Positions 1 through 10,117 of a DNA stretch of 64,000 bases are shown here, piece by piece; positions within the stretch are counted from its first letter, which is position 1; the number at the start of each line of letters is the position of its first letter. This stretch comes from Trinickia dabaoshanensis (GTDB lineage Bacteria; Pseudomonadota; Gammaproteobacteria; Burkholderiales; Burkholderiaceae), in NCBI RefSeq assembly GCF_002879885.1, contig NZ_PNYA01000009.1:62001-126000 (forward strand), in the 5' to 3' direction. The position numbers were made by a program, and so were the translations under genes. The notes beneath the pieces are model-generated. The model made no database searches, had not been told where the DNA came from, and worked only from the letters and a program-made list of their open reading frames with translations.

Positions 1-14
1 TGGAGCATTCTGAG

Positions 15-542
15 TTGAGATCGACGAACCTTCCCGATGCGGCCGATGCGTCCGAGCCGCTCGTCGCGCTGCCCGAGTCGGCGCAGCGCGTGGCGTTGCT
101 GCTGCGCGAATGCGGTCACGAAAAGCCCGTCGTCATGCTGCCGCAAACGGGCAAGACATCGGCCGAGGCCGCGGCCGGGCTCGGGTGTTCGGTCGCGCAA
201 ATCGCGAAGTCGATCCTGTTTCGCCGCCGCGACGACGACGCGCCCGTGCTCGTCGTGGCGAGCGGCGCCAATCGCGTGGATGAGGAAAAGGTCGCGCGGC
301 ACGTCGGCGGCATTGCGCGCGCCGATGCTAAATTCGTCCGAGAAAAGACGGGCTATGCGATCGGCGGCGTCTGCCCGATCGGTCACCTGACCGCGCCGGT
401 CACGCTGATCGATTCGGATCTACTGCAACTCGACAGCTTGTGGGCCGCGGCCGGTCACCCGCACGCGGTATTCAACTTGTCGCCGCAAGAGCTGATCGCG
501 CTGACGGGCGCGCCCGTCGTGGACGTCGCGCTGCGCGCCTAG
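15..542 (+). CDS. YbaK/EbsC-type aminoacyl-tRNA deacylase
   Basis: This protein belongs to the YbaK/ProX editing-domain family, cytosolic hydrolases that remove mischarged amino acids (typically Cys or Ala) from tRNA-Pro. The body after residue about 15 has the family pattern: AQIAKSILFR, then an ANRVDEEKVA segment, then TGYAIGGVCPIGH with the conserved GG..P.GH loop near residues 116-123. The length of 175 is slightly above the usual 155-165 residues. The only start available inside the window is a TTG. The frame is also open to the window edge, so the true start may lie upstream. The specific substrate cannot be told from sequence. Confidence 0.85.
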   Translation: MRSTNLPDAADASEPLVALPESAQRVALLLRECGHEKPVVMLPQTGKTSAEAAAGLGCSVAQIAKSILFRRRDDDAPVLVVASGANRVDEEKVARHVGGIARADAKFVREKTGYAIGGVCPIGHLTAPVTLIDSDLLQLDSLWAAAGHPHAVFNLSPQELIALTGAPVVDVALRA

Positions 543-564
543 GCCGCCGGCACCCCGAGGGGTG

Positions 565-604
565 CACAAAAAAAGAAAGCCGTTCATCATCGAGGACGAA
601 CGGC
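565..604 (-). terminator. Intrinsic terminator for the DMT exporter gene
   Basis: Read on the minus strand, a perfect 7-bp stem (GCCGTTC/GAACGGC, 12-nt loop) is followed by a T-rich run interrupted by one C. It lies about 95 bp downstream of the exporter stop. A separate GC-rich hairpin at 550-565 sits just beyond the ybaK-like gene but has no T-run on either strand. Confidence 0.7.
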
Positions 605-699
605 GCAATTTCCGACGTGATCAGCGTCAGTTGTCATCATACCGATGTGAGCCGGCGCAACGCATCGGTGATTTCCCTGCGAATCGGCGACAGCGGCCC

Positions 700-1632
700 T
701 CAGTCGCACTGCGCGCCGCCGCATGCGGCCGGGGCCCGAACGCGCCGCGGCATGACGCGCCAGCCGAAATTCACCCCGGCGGCGGCCAGCAGAATCAACG
801 CAGCGCCGGCGAGTTGCACCCATGCGAGGGTCTGTCCGAATGCGAACCGGTCGCAGACGATGGCGACGATCGGATAGATGAACGAAAGCGCGGCCGTCAT
901 CGACGTCGGCAACTTCTGAATCGCGCCGTAGAGCAGGATATAGACGATGCCCGTATGGACTACCCCGATCGTGCCTAGATCGGCCCAGGGCAGAAAGGTG
1001 GTCGGCAGCGCGCGGTAATTCACGAAAGGTGCGAGCAGCAGCACGCCGAGGGTGACCTGAATCAATGCGATCAATTGCGCGGGCGTACCTTTGAGCCGCT
1101 TCGTGATGATCGACGATACGGCGTAGAAAAACGCGGCCCCGAGCGCATAGCCGATGCCTTCGAGATACTGCCCGGGCACGGCGAGTACCGCGGGCTGCAC
1201 CTTCACGACGAGCATGAGCCCGATGAAGGCCACACCGAGCCACGCGGCCGTCGAAGCCGTGATGCGTTCGCGGAACACGACGACGCCGAGCGCAACGAGC
1301 ATGAACGGTTGCGTGTTGTAGGCCACGGTCGCCATCGAGATCGACGCCCGCGAGTACGCGGCGAACAGCAGGACCCAATTGGCGACGATCGCCGCGCCGC
1401 CCACCGCCGCCAGCCCGAGCGTGCGCCAGGTCAACATTTCCTTGCGGATGATGCCCAACGCCAGGCAAATCGCCAAGAGCGTGGGCGCGCCTAGGGCGCA
1501 GCGCACGAAAACGACGTTTTGCGGCGATTGCCCGGACGCCACCACGAGCCATCCGATCGTGCCCGAGATCAACATCGCGGCGATCATCTCGAGCGCGCCG
1601 CGCCGGATTTCCTTGCCTGTTTGGTTAGCCAT
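700..1632 (-). CDS. DMT-superfamily (EamA) transporter
   Basis: This is an inner-membrane protein of 310 residues with about ten hydrophobic segments arranged as two EamA repeats, the usual size and topology of drug/metabolite exporters. Recognisable family segments are NVVFVRCALGAPTLL in repeat one and a LSFIYPIVAIVCDR segment near the end of repeat two. The substrate is unknown. It is transcribed divergently from an Lrp/AsnC regulator starting 180 bp away. That arrangement is typical of amino-acid exporters controlled by their neighbour, so an amino acid is the best guess, but this is inference. The C-terminal tail is Arg/Ala-rich. Confidence 0.85.
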   Translation of the reverse strand: MANQTGKEIRRGALEMIAAMLISGTIGWLVVASGQSPQNVVFVRCALGAPTLLAICLALGIIRKEMLTWRTLGLAAVGGAAIVANWVLLFAAYSRASISMATVAYNTQPFMLVALGVVVFRERITASTAAWLGVAFIGLMLVVKVQPAVLAVPGQYLEGIGYALGAAFFYAVSSIITKRLKGTPAQLIALIQVTLGVLLLAPFVNYRALPTTFLPWADLGTIGVVHTGIVYILLYGAIQKLPTSMTAALSFIYPIVAIVCDRFAFGQTLAWVQLAGAALILLAAAGVNFGWRVMPRRVRAPAACGGAQCD

Positions 1633-1812
1633 GAATGCACCTCGTCGGGTGGAAGCGACTGCGTCCCCCTCACCTTCTTCCTGCCTGCCTCGGCAACCGG
1701 GGACGCACCGAAAGTCTAAGATCGATGCAAATCAGTCTAACGATTTGACGCTGCGGAAAACATAGATAAACTTAGGCCGAATACCCATTCTCTCTTCGAA
1801 ACGAAGGCTGAA

Positions 1813-2334
1813 ATGTCAAAACGCCTTGCCAATGGCGCGGAGGGCGCCGAACTCGACACGACCGACCGCACGCTGCTGCGTTTGCTGGCCGACGATGCGC
1901 GCACCGCCGTGGCCGATCTCGCCCGGGAAATCGGACTCTCGGCACCGAGCACCGCCGAGCGGTTGCGCCGTCTCGAGGCGCAAGGGGTCATCGAACGCTA
2001 CACCGTACAACTCGATCCGCGCGCCCTCGGCTACACGTTGCAAGCGATCGTGCGCGTGAAGCCGCTGCCGGGACAGTTGCATCTGGTGGAGGACGAGATT
2101 CGCCGCATCCCGGAGTTCGTCGAGTGCGACAAGGTGACGGGCGACGATTGCTTCATCTGCCGCCTCTTTTTGCGCAACATCGAGGAGCTCGACGAAATCC
2201 TCGGCAAAGTCGGCGAGCGTGCCGAAACGAGCACCGCGATCGTCAAGGCGACGCCGGTCGCGCGGCGCCTGCCTCCGCTCGGGGCCGCCGAGCCGGTCGT
2301 CAAACCGCGCGCGCTCAAGCGCGGTGTTCGTTGA
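1813..2334 (+). CDS. Lrp/AsnC family transcriptional regulator
   Basis: The 173-residue protein has an N-terminal winged helix-turn-helix (about residues 14-60: LDTTDRTLLRLLADDAR followed by DLAREIGLSAPSTAERLRRLE), then a ligand-binding RAM domain (about 70-150) with the TGDDCFICRLF strand typical of the family. A weak AAGG Shine-Dalgarno lies 5 nt before the ATG. It is divergent from the EamA exporter and probably regulates it and itself in response to an amino acid, which is inference. Its last 20 bp overlap the 3' end of the convergent dehalogenase-like gene. The C-terminal 25 residues are a basic tail beyond the usual family end. Confidence 0.9.
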   Translation: MSKRLANGAEGAELDTTDRTLLRLLADDARTAVADLAREIGLSAPSTAERLRRLEAQGVIERYTVQLDPRALGYTLQAIVRVKPLPGQLHLVEDEIRRIPEFVECDKVTGDDCFICRLFLRNIEELDEILGKVGERAETSTAIVKATPVARRLPPLGAAEPVVKPRALKRGVR

Positions 2335-3253
2335 GGTGGCGTTCGCTGCGCACCATGCGCTCGCCCGATTCGTCCGCTTCGAAAAAATCGTGGATTTCCG
2401 CGATCAATGCGTCCGGCGCTTCCTCGGGGATGTAATGACCGCATGCCAACGCGCGCCCGCTCACGTCGCGCGCGACGCGCCGCCATTCCTGCAAGGGGTC
2501 GAAGCAGCGCCCAACGACGCCATGCGCGCCCCATAGGACCCGCAGCGGGCAGCCGATCTTACGGCCACGTTCCAGATCGGCGCGGTCGTGCTCGAGATCG
2601 ATGGTGGCCGACGCGCGATAGTCCTCGCACATCGCATGCACCGCGCCGGGCGCTCGCAACGCATCGCAATAAGCACGCAGCGCGTCCGGCTCGAACGGCT
2701 CGAGCCCTGCGTGGCGCCCGCCCATCACGGACTTCACATAGGTCTCGGGATCGGCGCCGATCAGCGTTTCCGGAAGCGGCTCGGGCTGTATCAAGAAGAA
2801 CCAATGGAAGTACGCCGTGGCGAATGCGCGATCGGTTGCCTCGTACATCGCGAGCGTCGGCGCGATATCGAGCAGCATCATGCGCTCGACGGCGTCGGGA
2901 TAATCGAGCGCCATCCGATGTGCGACGCGTGCGCCGCGATCGTGCGCGCAAAGCAGGAATCGATCGAATCCGAAATGCCGCATGACGGCGACTTGGTCGG
3001 CCGCCATCGCGCGCTTCGAATAAGGCATGTGCGCCGCATCGCTCGCCGGCTTGCCCGATTGCCCATAACCGCGAAGATCCGTCGCCACCACGGTGAAGTG
3101 CTCCGCCAAGCGCGCAACGCATCGGTCCCAGATGCGATGCGTTTGCGGATGCCCATGCAGCAGCAATAAAGGGGGACCTTCGCCGCCCGTCATTCCAAAT
3201 ATTTCGACGCCGTCGGCGTCGACCCGAAACGGAGTAAAGTCGGCGAAACTCAT
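2315..3253 (-). CDS. Fluoroacetate dehalogenase-like alpha/beta hydrolase
   Basis: This is a cytosolic alpha/beta hydrolase of 312 residues. The nucleophile elbow is AHDRGAR, giving an Asp nucleophile (Asp105) rather than Ser. The hallmark residues of fluoroacetate dehalogenases are present: Arg106 and Arg109 (carboxylate binding), Asp129 in LLDIAPT, His150-Trp151 in YFHWFF (halide pocket), Tyr212, and the catalytic His273 in CGHYIPEE. The first six keep a constant offset of five from the Rhodopseudomonas enzyme numbering I remember. A haloacetate C-X hydrolase is therefore likely, although Asp-nucleophile epoxide hydrolases share this fold. It is convergent with the lrp gene and divergent from nitronate monooxygenase. 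Confidence 0.85.
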   Translation of the reverse strand: MSFADFTPFRVDADGVEIFGMTGGEGPPLLLLHGHPQTHRIWDRCVARLAEHFTVVATDLRGYGQSGKPASDAAHMPYSKRAMAADQVAVMRHFGFDRFLLCAHDRGARVAHRMALDYPDAVERMMLLDIAPTLAMYEATDRAFATAYFHWFFLIQPEPLPETLIGADPETYVKSVMGGRHAGLEPFEPDALRAYCDALRAPGAVHAMCEDYRASATIDLEHDRADLERGRKIGCPLRVLWGAHGVVGRCFDPLQEWRRVARDVSGRALACGHYIPEEAPDALIAEIHDFFEADESGERMVRSERHLNEHRA

Positions 3254-3444
3254 AGCGCTCGCTCCTGCCTCTTATCGTTGTTCGAACCATTCGTATTCTA
3301 GGTGTGTGGATGGCGCTTGCCCGTTCGAAACGCCACGAAACGTAGAACCAGAGCACTCATTCGAACGCCGACCGGCCGGGCGACCCCGGTTTCATCGCCT
3401 ATAATTCGAACGTTCGTTCTTTTAATGAAGAGGAGACACGCGTC

Positions 3445-4401
3445 ATGGCCTTGCCTGCCGTCCTACAGAATTTGACGCTGCCTATCGTCGCGTCGCCGAT
3501 GTTCATCGTCAGCTACCCCGAACTCGTGCTTGCGCAATGCAAGGCCGGGATCGTCGGCTCGTTCCCGGCTTTGAACGCGCGGCCCGCCGAATTGCTGGAC
3601 GAATGGCTCACGCAGATGGGCGAGGCGCTGGACGCGCATCGCGCCGCGAATCCCGGCGCGCGGATCGGGCCGATTGCCGTCAATCAGATCGTGCATCAAT
3701 CCAACGCGCGGCTCGAGCACGACGTGCGGGTTTGCGTCGATCATAAAGTGCCCATCTTCATCACGAGCTTGCGCGCGCCCGCCAAAGAGATCATCGATGC
3801 GGTCCATAGCTACGGCGGTATCGTGCTGCACGACGTCATCAACTTGCGCCACGCGCAGAAAGCGCTCGAAGCCGGCGTGGACGGGTTGATCTTGGTCGCG
3901 GCCGGCGCGGGCGGACACGCGGGTACGACTTCGCCGTTCGCGCTGGTCGGCGAGGTGCGGCGAATCTTCGACGGCCCCATCGTCCTGTCCGGCGCGATCG
4001 CCAACGGCGGGTCGATCCTCGCGGCGCAAGCGATGGGTGCCGATCTCGCTTACATGGGCACGCGCTTCATCGCGACCCGCGAAGCGCATGCGGTGGACGA
4101 TTACAAGCGTGCGATCGTCAATGCGAGCGCGTCCGACATCGTCTACACGAACCTGTTCACGGGCGTACACGGCAACTACATTCGCGAGAGCATCGTCAAC
4201 GCAGGGCTGGACCCCGATGCGCTGCCCGTCTCCGATAAGACGGCGATGAACTTCGCGAGCGACAAGGCGAAAGCGTGGAAAGACATCTGGGGCGCCGGTC
4301 AAGGCGTGGGCTTGATGGACGACGTCCCGAGCGTCGCCGAACTCGTCGAGCGGCTGAAGCACGAATACGATCAAGCGTGCGAGCGGCTGTCGTTGCGATG
4401 A
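3445..4401 (+). CDS. Nitronate monooxygenase
   Basis: This is a 318-residue FMN-dependent TIM-barrel enzyme of the 2-nitropropane dioxygenase family, oxidising alkyl nitronates such as propionate-3-nitronate to aldehydes or ketones plus nitrite. Visible hallmarks are PIVASPMF at the N terminus, the VAAGAGGHAGTTSPFAL phosphate/FMN loop near residues 150-165, and SGAIANGGSILAAQAMGAD near residues 180-200. A strong GAGGAGA Shine-Dalgarno precedes the ATG. The gene stands alone, with a GC-rich convergent hairpin after it. The exact substrate is not deducible. Confidence 0.92.
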   Translation: MALPAVLQNLTLPIVASPMFIVSYPELVLAQCKAGIVGSFPALNARPAELLDEWLTQMGEALDAHRAANPGARIGPIAVNQIVHQSNARLEHDVRVCVDHKVPIFITSLRAPAKEIIDAVHSYGGIVLHDVINLRHAQKALEAGVDGLILVAAGAGGHAGTTSPFALVGEVRRIFDGPIVLSGAIANGGSILAAQAMGADLAYMGTRFIATREAHAVDDYKRAIVNASASDIVYTNLFTGVHGNYIRESIVNAGLDPDALPVSDKTAMNFASDKAKAWKDIWGAGQGVGLMDDVPSVAELVERLKHEYDQACERLSLR

Positions 4402-4434
4402 GCGACGGCCGATAAGCCCAAGCGCAAGAGAAAC

Positions 4435-4452
4435 GGGCGGCGAGCGCCGCCC
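4435..4452. terminator. Convergent stem-loop between nitronate monooxygenase and icmF
   Basis: A perfect 7-bp GC stem (GGGCGGC/GCCGCCC) with a GAGC loop lies in the 59-bp gap between two convergent genes. On the minus strand it is followed by a T-rich stretch (GTTTCTCTT), so it probably terminates icmF. It has no U-run on the plus strand. Confidence 0.5.
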
Positions 4453-4460
4453 TCGGCAGT

Positions 4461-7400
4461 TCACATGTTGCGCCGGTACTGTCCGCCCACTTCGAACAGC
4501 GCGTGCGTGATCTGCCCCAGGGAGCACACTCGCACGGCTTGCATCAAGGCCGCGAACACGTTCTCGCCCTCGAGCACGGCATGCCGCAGGCGCTCGAGCA
4601 TCGGCCCTGCCTCGTTGCGATGCCGCTCCTGAAAGGCTGCCAGCCGTTCGAGCTGGCTGCGCTTTTCCTCGTGCGTCGAACGCGCCAGCGCGAGCGGCGC
4701 CTTCGCCTCCAACGCCTCATCGCCTACGAACGTGTTCACGCCGACGATCGGATATGAGCCGTCGTGCTTGCGATGTTCGTAGCGCATCGATTCGTCTTGG
4801 ATGCGCCCACGCTGATAACCCGTTTCCATTGCACCGAGTACGCCGCCGCGCGCGGTCAGACGATCGAACTCGTCGAGCACGGCCGCTTCGACGAGATCGG
4901 TCAGTTCCTCGATGACGAAGCTGCCTTGATTCGGATTCTGATTCTTCGCGAGGCCCCACTCGCGATTGATGATGAGCTGGATCGCGATCGCCCGTCGCAC
5001 CGATTCGTGCGTGGGTGTGGTGATGGCTTCGTCGAACGCGTTCGTATGCAGCGAATTGCAATTGTCGTAGACGGCGATCAGCGCCTGCAGCGTCGTGCGG
5101 ATATCGTTGAATGCGATTTCCTGCGCGTGCAGGCTGCGGCCCGACGTCTGTATGTGGTATTTCAGCTTCTGACTGCGCTCGTTCGCGCCGTAACGCTCGC
5201 GCAGCGCCACGGCCCAAATGCGGCGAGCCACGCGGCCGAGTACGGTGTACTCGGGCTCCATGCCGTTGGAGAAGAAGAACGATAGGTTCGGCGCGAATTC
5301 GTCGATCCGCATGCCGCGCGCCAAGTAGGCCTCCACATAGGTGAACCCGTTCGCGAGCGTATAAGCGAGCTGCGTGATCGGGTTCGCGCCGGCCTCCGCG
5401 ATGTGATAGCCCGAGATCGACACCGAATAGAAATTGCGCACGCCGTGCTCGATGAAATAGGCCTGCACGTCCCCCATCGTTTTCAAGCTGAACTCGGTGG
5501 AGAAGATACAGGTGTTTTGGCCTTGGTCCTCCTTCAGGATGTCCGCTTGCACGGTGCCGCGCACTTCGTTCAGAGCGCGCGCTCGCGTCTGCGCAAGTTC
5601 GGCCTCGGCCGGCTCGCGCCCTTGCGCCGTGCAATGCGCGCGCAATCGTTCGATCTGCTGATCGATCGCCGTGTTGAAGAACATCGCGAGGATCGTCGGC
5701 GCGGGGCCGTTGATCGTCATCGACACCGATGTCGCCGGATCGCACAGGTCGAAGCCGTCGTAGAGCGTCTTCATGTCGTCGAGCGTGGCGACGGAAACGC
5801 CCGAATTGCCGATCTTGCCGTAGATATCGGGCCGTTCGTCGGGGTCCTCGCCATAAAGCGTGACCGAATCGAAGGCCGTCGATAAACGCCGGGCCGGCAT
5901 GCCTTCCGAGAGCATCTTGAAGCGCCGGTTCGTACGCGCGGGATCGCCCTCGCCCGCGAACATGCGCGTGGGGTCCTCGTTCTCGCGTTTGAACGGAAAG
6001 ACGCCGGCCGTGAACGGAAAATAGCCGGGCAGGTTTTCGAGCATGAGCCAGCGCAGCGTCTCGCCGGGGTCCGCGAACTTCGGCAACGAGACCTTACGGA
6101 TCGACGTGCCCGCAAGCGTCGTCGCGGTGAGCGGGGTGCGCAACGCGCGGCCGCGAATGGTGACGACGCGCTCATCGGCGGAGTATTCGGCCACCGTGCG
6201 CGGCCAGGCGTCGAGCAACGCGCGTTCGCGCGCACCGAGACGCGCATCGCGCGCGGCGATCAAGGCATCGAGGCGTGACGCGAGCGACGCGGAGGGGGAG
6301 TCCTTCTGTGCTGCCGGCGCTTGGGTTGGCGCTTGGTTTGGCGCTCCGTCCTCTTCGGCCGCCATGCGCTTGGCTTCCGCAAGCTGCCAACGCTCGCGCG
6401 CATGCCGCGACTGCTCGATCGCTCTCGCGCGGTAAGCGCGCACCGTGTCGGCAATCTCGGAGAGATAGCGGGCGCGAGCGGCGGGCACGATCGCGCCATC
6501 GGCAGGATCGTGATCAACGTCGGGCCGCGTCGAGCGCACGCTCGGCTCCGGCGCGGGCTCGGGCAAGCCGAATTCGCGCAGCGCGCCGGCGATGCGCCGG
6601 TAAAGCGCGGTGACACCGTCGTCGTTGAACCGTGAGGCGATCGTGCCGACGACCGGCATCGTCTCCGGCGCCTCGCCGAAGGCGCCGCGATTGCGTTGCA
6701 TCTGTTTGGCGACGTCGCGCAGCGCGTCGAGCGCACCCGCGCGGTCGAACTTGTTGATCGCGACGAAATCGGCGAAGTCGAGCATATCGATTTTTTCGAG
6801 CTGACTCGCGGCGCCGAACTCCGGTGTCATCACGTAGAGCGAGCGATCGGCGACCTGTGCGATGGCGGCATCGCCCTGCCCGATCCCCGACGTCTCGACG
6901 ATGACGAGATCGAAGCCGGCCGCCTTGCAAGCGGCGATCGCATCGGGGATGACGTCGGGCAGTTCGCTCGCCGCTTCTCGCGTGGCGAGCGAGCGCATGA
7001 AGACGCGCGGGCCGTGGCCCCACTCGGCGATCGCGTTCATCCGAATGCGGTCGCCGAGCAGCGCGCCGCCCGACTTGCGGCGCGACGGATCGACGGCGAG
7101 GATCGCGATGGAAAGCGCATCGCGAAAGTCCAACCGGAACCTTCGCACGAGCTCGTCGGTCAGCGACGACTTGCCCGCGCCGCCCGTGCCCGTCACGCCG
7201 AGTACCGGGACGCGCGATCTCGCACCGGCCCGCTCGGCCAAGGCCGCGTGAATCGAACCGTCCGTGCGGCCGTTCTCCAGCGCGGTGATCAGCTTCGCCA
7301 ACGCGCGCCGCGGCTGCCGTGCATCGCCATCGATGGCAGCGAGCCATGCGTCCGCGCGCGTCTCGGCCGATGCATCGGCCCGCGCGGCGGCGCTTCGGCA

Positions 7401-7850
7401 GCGCGCGACCATATCGTCGATCATGCCTTGCAGGCCGAGTTGCTGTCCCGCCTGCGGCGAATAAAGACATTCGACGCCATAGCGCATCAACTCGCCGATC
7501 TCATCGGGAAGGATCACGCCGCCACCGCCGCCGAACACGGCGATGTGCTCGCCGCCCCCTTCGCGCAGCGCATCGACGAGATATTTGAAGTACTCGAGGT
7601 GACCGCCTTGGTAGCTCGATATCGCCACGCCGTCGGCGTCCTCGTCGAGCGCCGCGCGGGCGACTTCGGCGACTGACCGGTTATGGCCGAGATGGATGAC
7701 TTCGACACCGCTTGCTTGCAAGATGCGGCGGACGATGTTGATGGCTGCGTCGTGCCCGTCGAAGAGCGCGGCGGCCGTGACGAAGCGCAAGCGGGGAGCC
7801 GGCGCCGCGCCCATGGCGCGGTGACCTTGCGGCGTGGAAAGATCGGTCAT
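4461..7850 (-). CDS. icmF: Fused isobutyryl-CoA mutase IcmF
   Basis: A single 1129-residue polypeptide combines three modules. First is a B12-binding domain (about 20-150) with the cobalt-ligating DGHDAA motif (His33) and ISSYQGGH. Second is a MeaI-type G-protein chaperone (about 210-480) with Walker [13 protein letters not shown] and the guanine-specificity motif NKFD. Third is a long acyl-CoA mutase TIM barrel. IcmF interconverts isobutyryl-CoA and n-butyryl-CoA using adenosylcobalamin, and its GTPase domain manages cofactor loading. I chose the MTDLSTP start because it has an AGAGG Shine-Dalgarno 7 nt upstream; the frame stays open 33 codons further. No acyl-CoA dehydrogenase partner is adjacent. 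Confidence 0.93.
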   Translation of the reverse strand: MTDLSTPQGHRAMGAAPAPRLRFVTAAALFDGHDAAINIVRRILQASGVEVIHLGHNRSVAEVARAALDEDADGVAISSYQGGHLEYFKYLVDALREGGGEHIAVFGGGGGVILPDEIGELMRYGVECLYSPQAGQQLGLQGMIDDMVARCRSAAARADASAETRADAWLAAIDGDARQPRRALAKLITALENGRTDGSIHAALAERAGARSRVPVLGVTGTGGAGKSSLTDELVRRFRLDFRDALSIAILAVDPSRRKSGGALLGDRIRMNAIAEWGHGPRVFMRSLATREAASELPDVIPDAIAACKAAGFDLVIVETSGIGQGDAAIAQVADRSLYVMTPEFGAASQLEKIDMLDFADFVAINKFDRAGALDALRDVAKQMQRNRGAFGEAPETMPVVGTIASRFNDDGVTALYRRIAGALREFGLPEPAPEPSVRSTRPDVDHDPADGAIVPAARARYLSEIADTVRAYRARAIEQSRHARERWQLAEAKRMAAEEDGAPNQAPTQAPAAQKDSPSASLASRLDALIAARDARLGARERALLDAWPRTVAEYSADERVVTIRGRALRTPLTATTLAGTSIRKVSLPKFADPGETLRWLMLENLPGYFPFTAGVFPFKRENEDPTRMFAGEGDPARTNRRFKMLSEGMPARRLSTAFDSVTLYGEDPDERPDIYGKIGNSGVSVATLDDMKTLYDGFDLCDPATSVSMTINGPAPTILAMFFNTAIDQQIERLRAHCTAQGREPAEAELAQTRARALNEVRGTVQADILKEDQGQNTCIFSTEFSLKTMGDVQAYFIEHGVRNFYSVSISGYHIAEAGANPITQLAYTLANGFTYVEAYLARGMRIDEFAPNLSFFFSNGMEPEYTVLGRVARRIWAVALRERYGANERSQKLKYHIQTSGRSLHAQEIAFNDIRTTLQALIAVYDNCNSLHTNAFDEAITTPTHESVRRAIAIQLIINREWGLAKNQNPNQGSFVIEELTDLVEAAVLDEFDRLTARGGVLGAMETGYQRGRIQDESMRYEHRKHDGSYPIVGVNTFVGDEALEAKAPLALARSTHEEKRSQLERLAAFQERHRNEAGPMLERLRHAVLEGENVFAALMQAVRVCSLGQITHALFEVGGQYRRNM

Positions 7851-7995
7851 GGCTGAGCCTCTTGCACGCTTGCCGGCTGCGAAGCGGATGCTTGCAGTAT
7901 AGGCAACGGGCGGCGAGGCTCGGTGCGCGCGCCAACGCGCACCGGTCAAGGCCGGGGCACGCCGCGGCCTTGCTGCAACGAAGCGAGCCGGTCGC

Positions 7996-9102
7996 TTAGA
8001 ACTTCGCGCGAATCCCCGCGCCGACCGTTTGCCCCGTCGACAAGCTGCTCAACTTGTCGTTCATGTACGCGGCGTACAGATCCGTGCGCTTGGAGAGCGG
8101 ATAGTCATAGCCGAGCGCCCACGTGCGGCGCGTCTGATCGAGACCGCCCGCATCGCGCGAGTATGCGAACGAAGCCATCACCGAGCCGGGGCCGACCGGC
8201 ACCGTCACACCGCCCTGCCCGGTATTGACGTGCCAGCTACCGCCGGTGAGGGTGTCGTTCTTCGTGTACATGTACTGGCCGTAGAATTTCACGACCTTCA
8301 GATCGTAGCTCGCACCGAGCTGCGCGACGCTCTGGCTCTTGAACGGCACGATCGTACCGAAGGCCGGCACGTTCACGAGGTCGCCCGGGCTGTTGTTGAA
8401 GTTCACGTACTGGTAGACGCCGGTCGCCGCGAACGGACCATGGAAGTACAGGAATTGGGCGCTCCACTTCTTCGCCCCGTTGTTGCCCGCCTGGTTGCCG
8501 AGGCCGTACATGACGCTACCCGACAGGCCGTTGTAATCGGGCGTCGAGTACTGAACCGCGTTGTTCCAGCCCGAATCGCCGACCACGCCCATGTCGGTTC
8601 CGTACGTCGCCCCCGTCGGCGTAGCCGTGTTGCCGAGGTACACGTGATAGACCATCGGCGAGAACGTATACGAATCGATGAACGGATTGAACAGAATGGT
8701 CGAGACGAACAAGTGCGTCGTCAAACGCCCGGCCGTCACCGTGCCGTACGGCGATTGGATGCCGACGTAGGCATTGCGCGAGAAGAAGCTGTCGCCCGTG
8801 AAGCGCCCATAGTTGCCGTTTTGGGGGAGGAAGAAGTCCTCCAACGTGAAGACGGCTTTATAGCCGCCGCCGAGATCCTCCGAGCCCTTCAATCCCCAAT
8901 ACGACGTCGACATTCCGCCCCCGCCCTCGACCCACGAGCGCTGTCCGCCCGGGAATTGCTGCATCCCGACCCAAGTATCGACCTGGCCATAGAGTTGCAC
9001 GCTCGATTGGGCATGCGCGCCCGTGCCTGCCGCTGCGGCAAAGGCAGCGACGGCGGCCATGCGAAGACTCGTTTTCAGCGCGCGGCTGACGGTGGCTTTC
9101 AT
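7996..9102 (-). CDS. Gram-negative general porin (OmpC-like)
   Basis: This is an outer-membrane beta-barrel porin of 368 residues. The N terminus [18 protein letters not shown] is followed by a hydrophobic segment ending AHA before [11 protein letters not shown], a typical signal peptide and first strand. The middle has the Burkholderia porin pattern ([19 protein letters not shown]). The protein ends in a phenylalanine-rich last strand, GAGIRAKF, with the C-terminal aromatic needed for barrel assembly. An AGGAG Shine-Dalgarno 5 nt before the chosen ATG fixes the start. The substrate is not deducible. Confidence 0.93.
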   Translation of the reverse strand: MKATVSRALKTSLRMAAVAAFAAAAGTGAHAQSSVQLYGQVDTWVGMQQFPGGQRSWVEGGGGMSTSYWGLKGSEDLGGGYKAVFTLEDFFLPQNGNYGRFTGDSFFSRNAYVGIQSPYGTVTAGRLTTHLFVSTILFNPFIDSYTFSPMVYHVYLGNTATPTGATYGTDMGVVGDSGWNNAVQYSTPDYNGLSGSVMYGLGNQAGNNGAKKWSAQFLYFHGPFAATGVYQYVNFNNSPGDLVNVPAFGTIVPFKSQSVAQLGASYDLKVVKFYGQYMYTKNDTLTGGSWHVNTGQGGVTVPVGPGSVMASFAYSRDAGGLDQTRRTWALGYDYPLSKRTDLYAAYMNDKLSSLSTGQTVGAGIRAKF

Positions 9103-9658
9103 AAGTTCTCCTGTCATTTGTCAGAAAAGTGATGCGTGCAAACCGCTTGCGGCGCTGTGGGTCGCCTGTTCGTTCGGGGGCGGACCCATCGTTACGGACC
9201 ATATTTCCGGACAAAATTACGTCCGCTTATTGCCGGTATAGCGATTCGCTTAATCGTGCCGCATGCGAGGGCGCGCTTGCCCGTACCCGGTGCAACGGTG
9301 CAAATCGGTGCACGCGGGTGGCGCGCGGCAAACGGCCGGAAAGGCGCGCGGGCGCTCGCTCTCGGCCTTTGTTGCGGAAACAGGGGGGAATATGACGCAC
9401 GAGTGCCGGACGACAAAATGTTTTCGTCCGAGGAGTGCTTCGCTGACGTTGGAAAACCGGGTTTAGGGTGCGAAAGTGTGGCGAATTTGCATCATCGGGT
9501 TCAGCGCGGTGGTTCGAGGGAGCGTCGTTCCGCTGTCGCGCGGGCGAGAGGGACCGGCCTCGTGCCCGCACGGGCGCGACGATCGATGGGCGCGCGCCGG
9601 CCGGTCGCGCCGCGCGCGTCGGATGCGGTGCGCGCATCAGTTGCGCATTAGTTGCGGA
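9103..9658. other. 556-bp intergenic region upstream of the porin
   Basis: No convincing gene is seen; the open frames are low-complexity and lack ribosome-binding sites. The region should hold the porin promoter on the minus strand. It contains three direct copies of CGGTGCA at 9288, 9296 and 9306, and a short inverted repeat (CGGAC/GTCCG) at 9208-9225. Either could be a regulatory site. Confidence 0.4.
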
Positions 9659-10117
9659 TCAATTGCGATACAGGGACGGAGACGCGGGCGGCCTCGACTC
9701 CCGGGCATTGGGCGCGGGCGGCGCGCGATTGGCGCCGCGCTCCTCGTTGTAGCGGGCGATATCGGCCCGGATCGAGCCCGCCCGCAAATAGGCGGCGCCG
9801 CCCTCGCGCGCGAGCGTGCGCGCTTCGTCGCTGACGGGACGCAGCGGGATCGTCGCGGGCGCGACGATCGGGGCCGGCACCATCCGTGCGCCGCCATGTC
9901 CATAGGCGTCGGTCGACATCATGAACACGCGGCGTGCGGGGCGCCGAACGGGAGCCTGCATCGGATGCGCGGGTGCGCGCCAGAGCGGCACGCCGCGGGA
10001 GGGCGCGAGCCAGACGTCGCGGCCGTGCGGCGGCTGCGCGTGGGCGATCGAAGCCGCGAGCGTGCAAAGCACGACCGCCCCCCACCGCCCAACGATTTTC
10101 AACGCGCAATCCGCCAT
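9659..10117 (-). CDS. Small secreted protein of unknown function
   Basis: I do not recognise a family. The 152-residue product starts with a clear Sec signal peptide (MADCALKIVGRWGAVVLCTL, cleavage probably after SIAHA). The mature part is rich in Pro, Arg and Ala, with a short helical region near the end (PVSDEARTLAREGGAAYLRAGSIRADI, written here as a region only). It is expected in the periplasm or outside the cell. I chose the ATG directly before the signal peptide; the frame extends 19 codons upstream. The Shine-Dalgarno is poor. Divergent from the SBF symporter. Confidence 0.55.
   Translation of the reverse strand: MADCALKIVGRWGAVVLCTLAASIAHAQPPHGRDVWLAPSRGVPLWRAPAHPMQAPVRRPARRVFMMSTDAYGHGGARMVPAPIVAPATIPLRPVSDEARTLAREGGAAYLRAGSIRADIARYNEERGANRAPPAPNARESRPPASPSLYRN

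Noticed and set aside
550-565. Intrinsic terminator of the ybaK-like gene
   Set aside because: A strong 7-bp hairpin exists but is followed by A residues, not T, on the plus strand.
7851-7949. Longer start for icmF
   Set aside because: The 33 extra residues are not family-like and the ATG at 7850 has AGAGG at good spacing.
9136-9651. Open frame of 171 codons upstream of the porin
   Set aside because: Arg/Ala-rich high-GC composition, no ribosome-binding site, no recognisable domain; a shadow frame in non-coding DNA.
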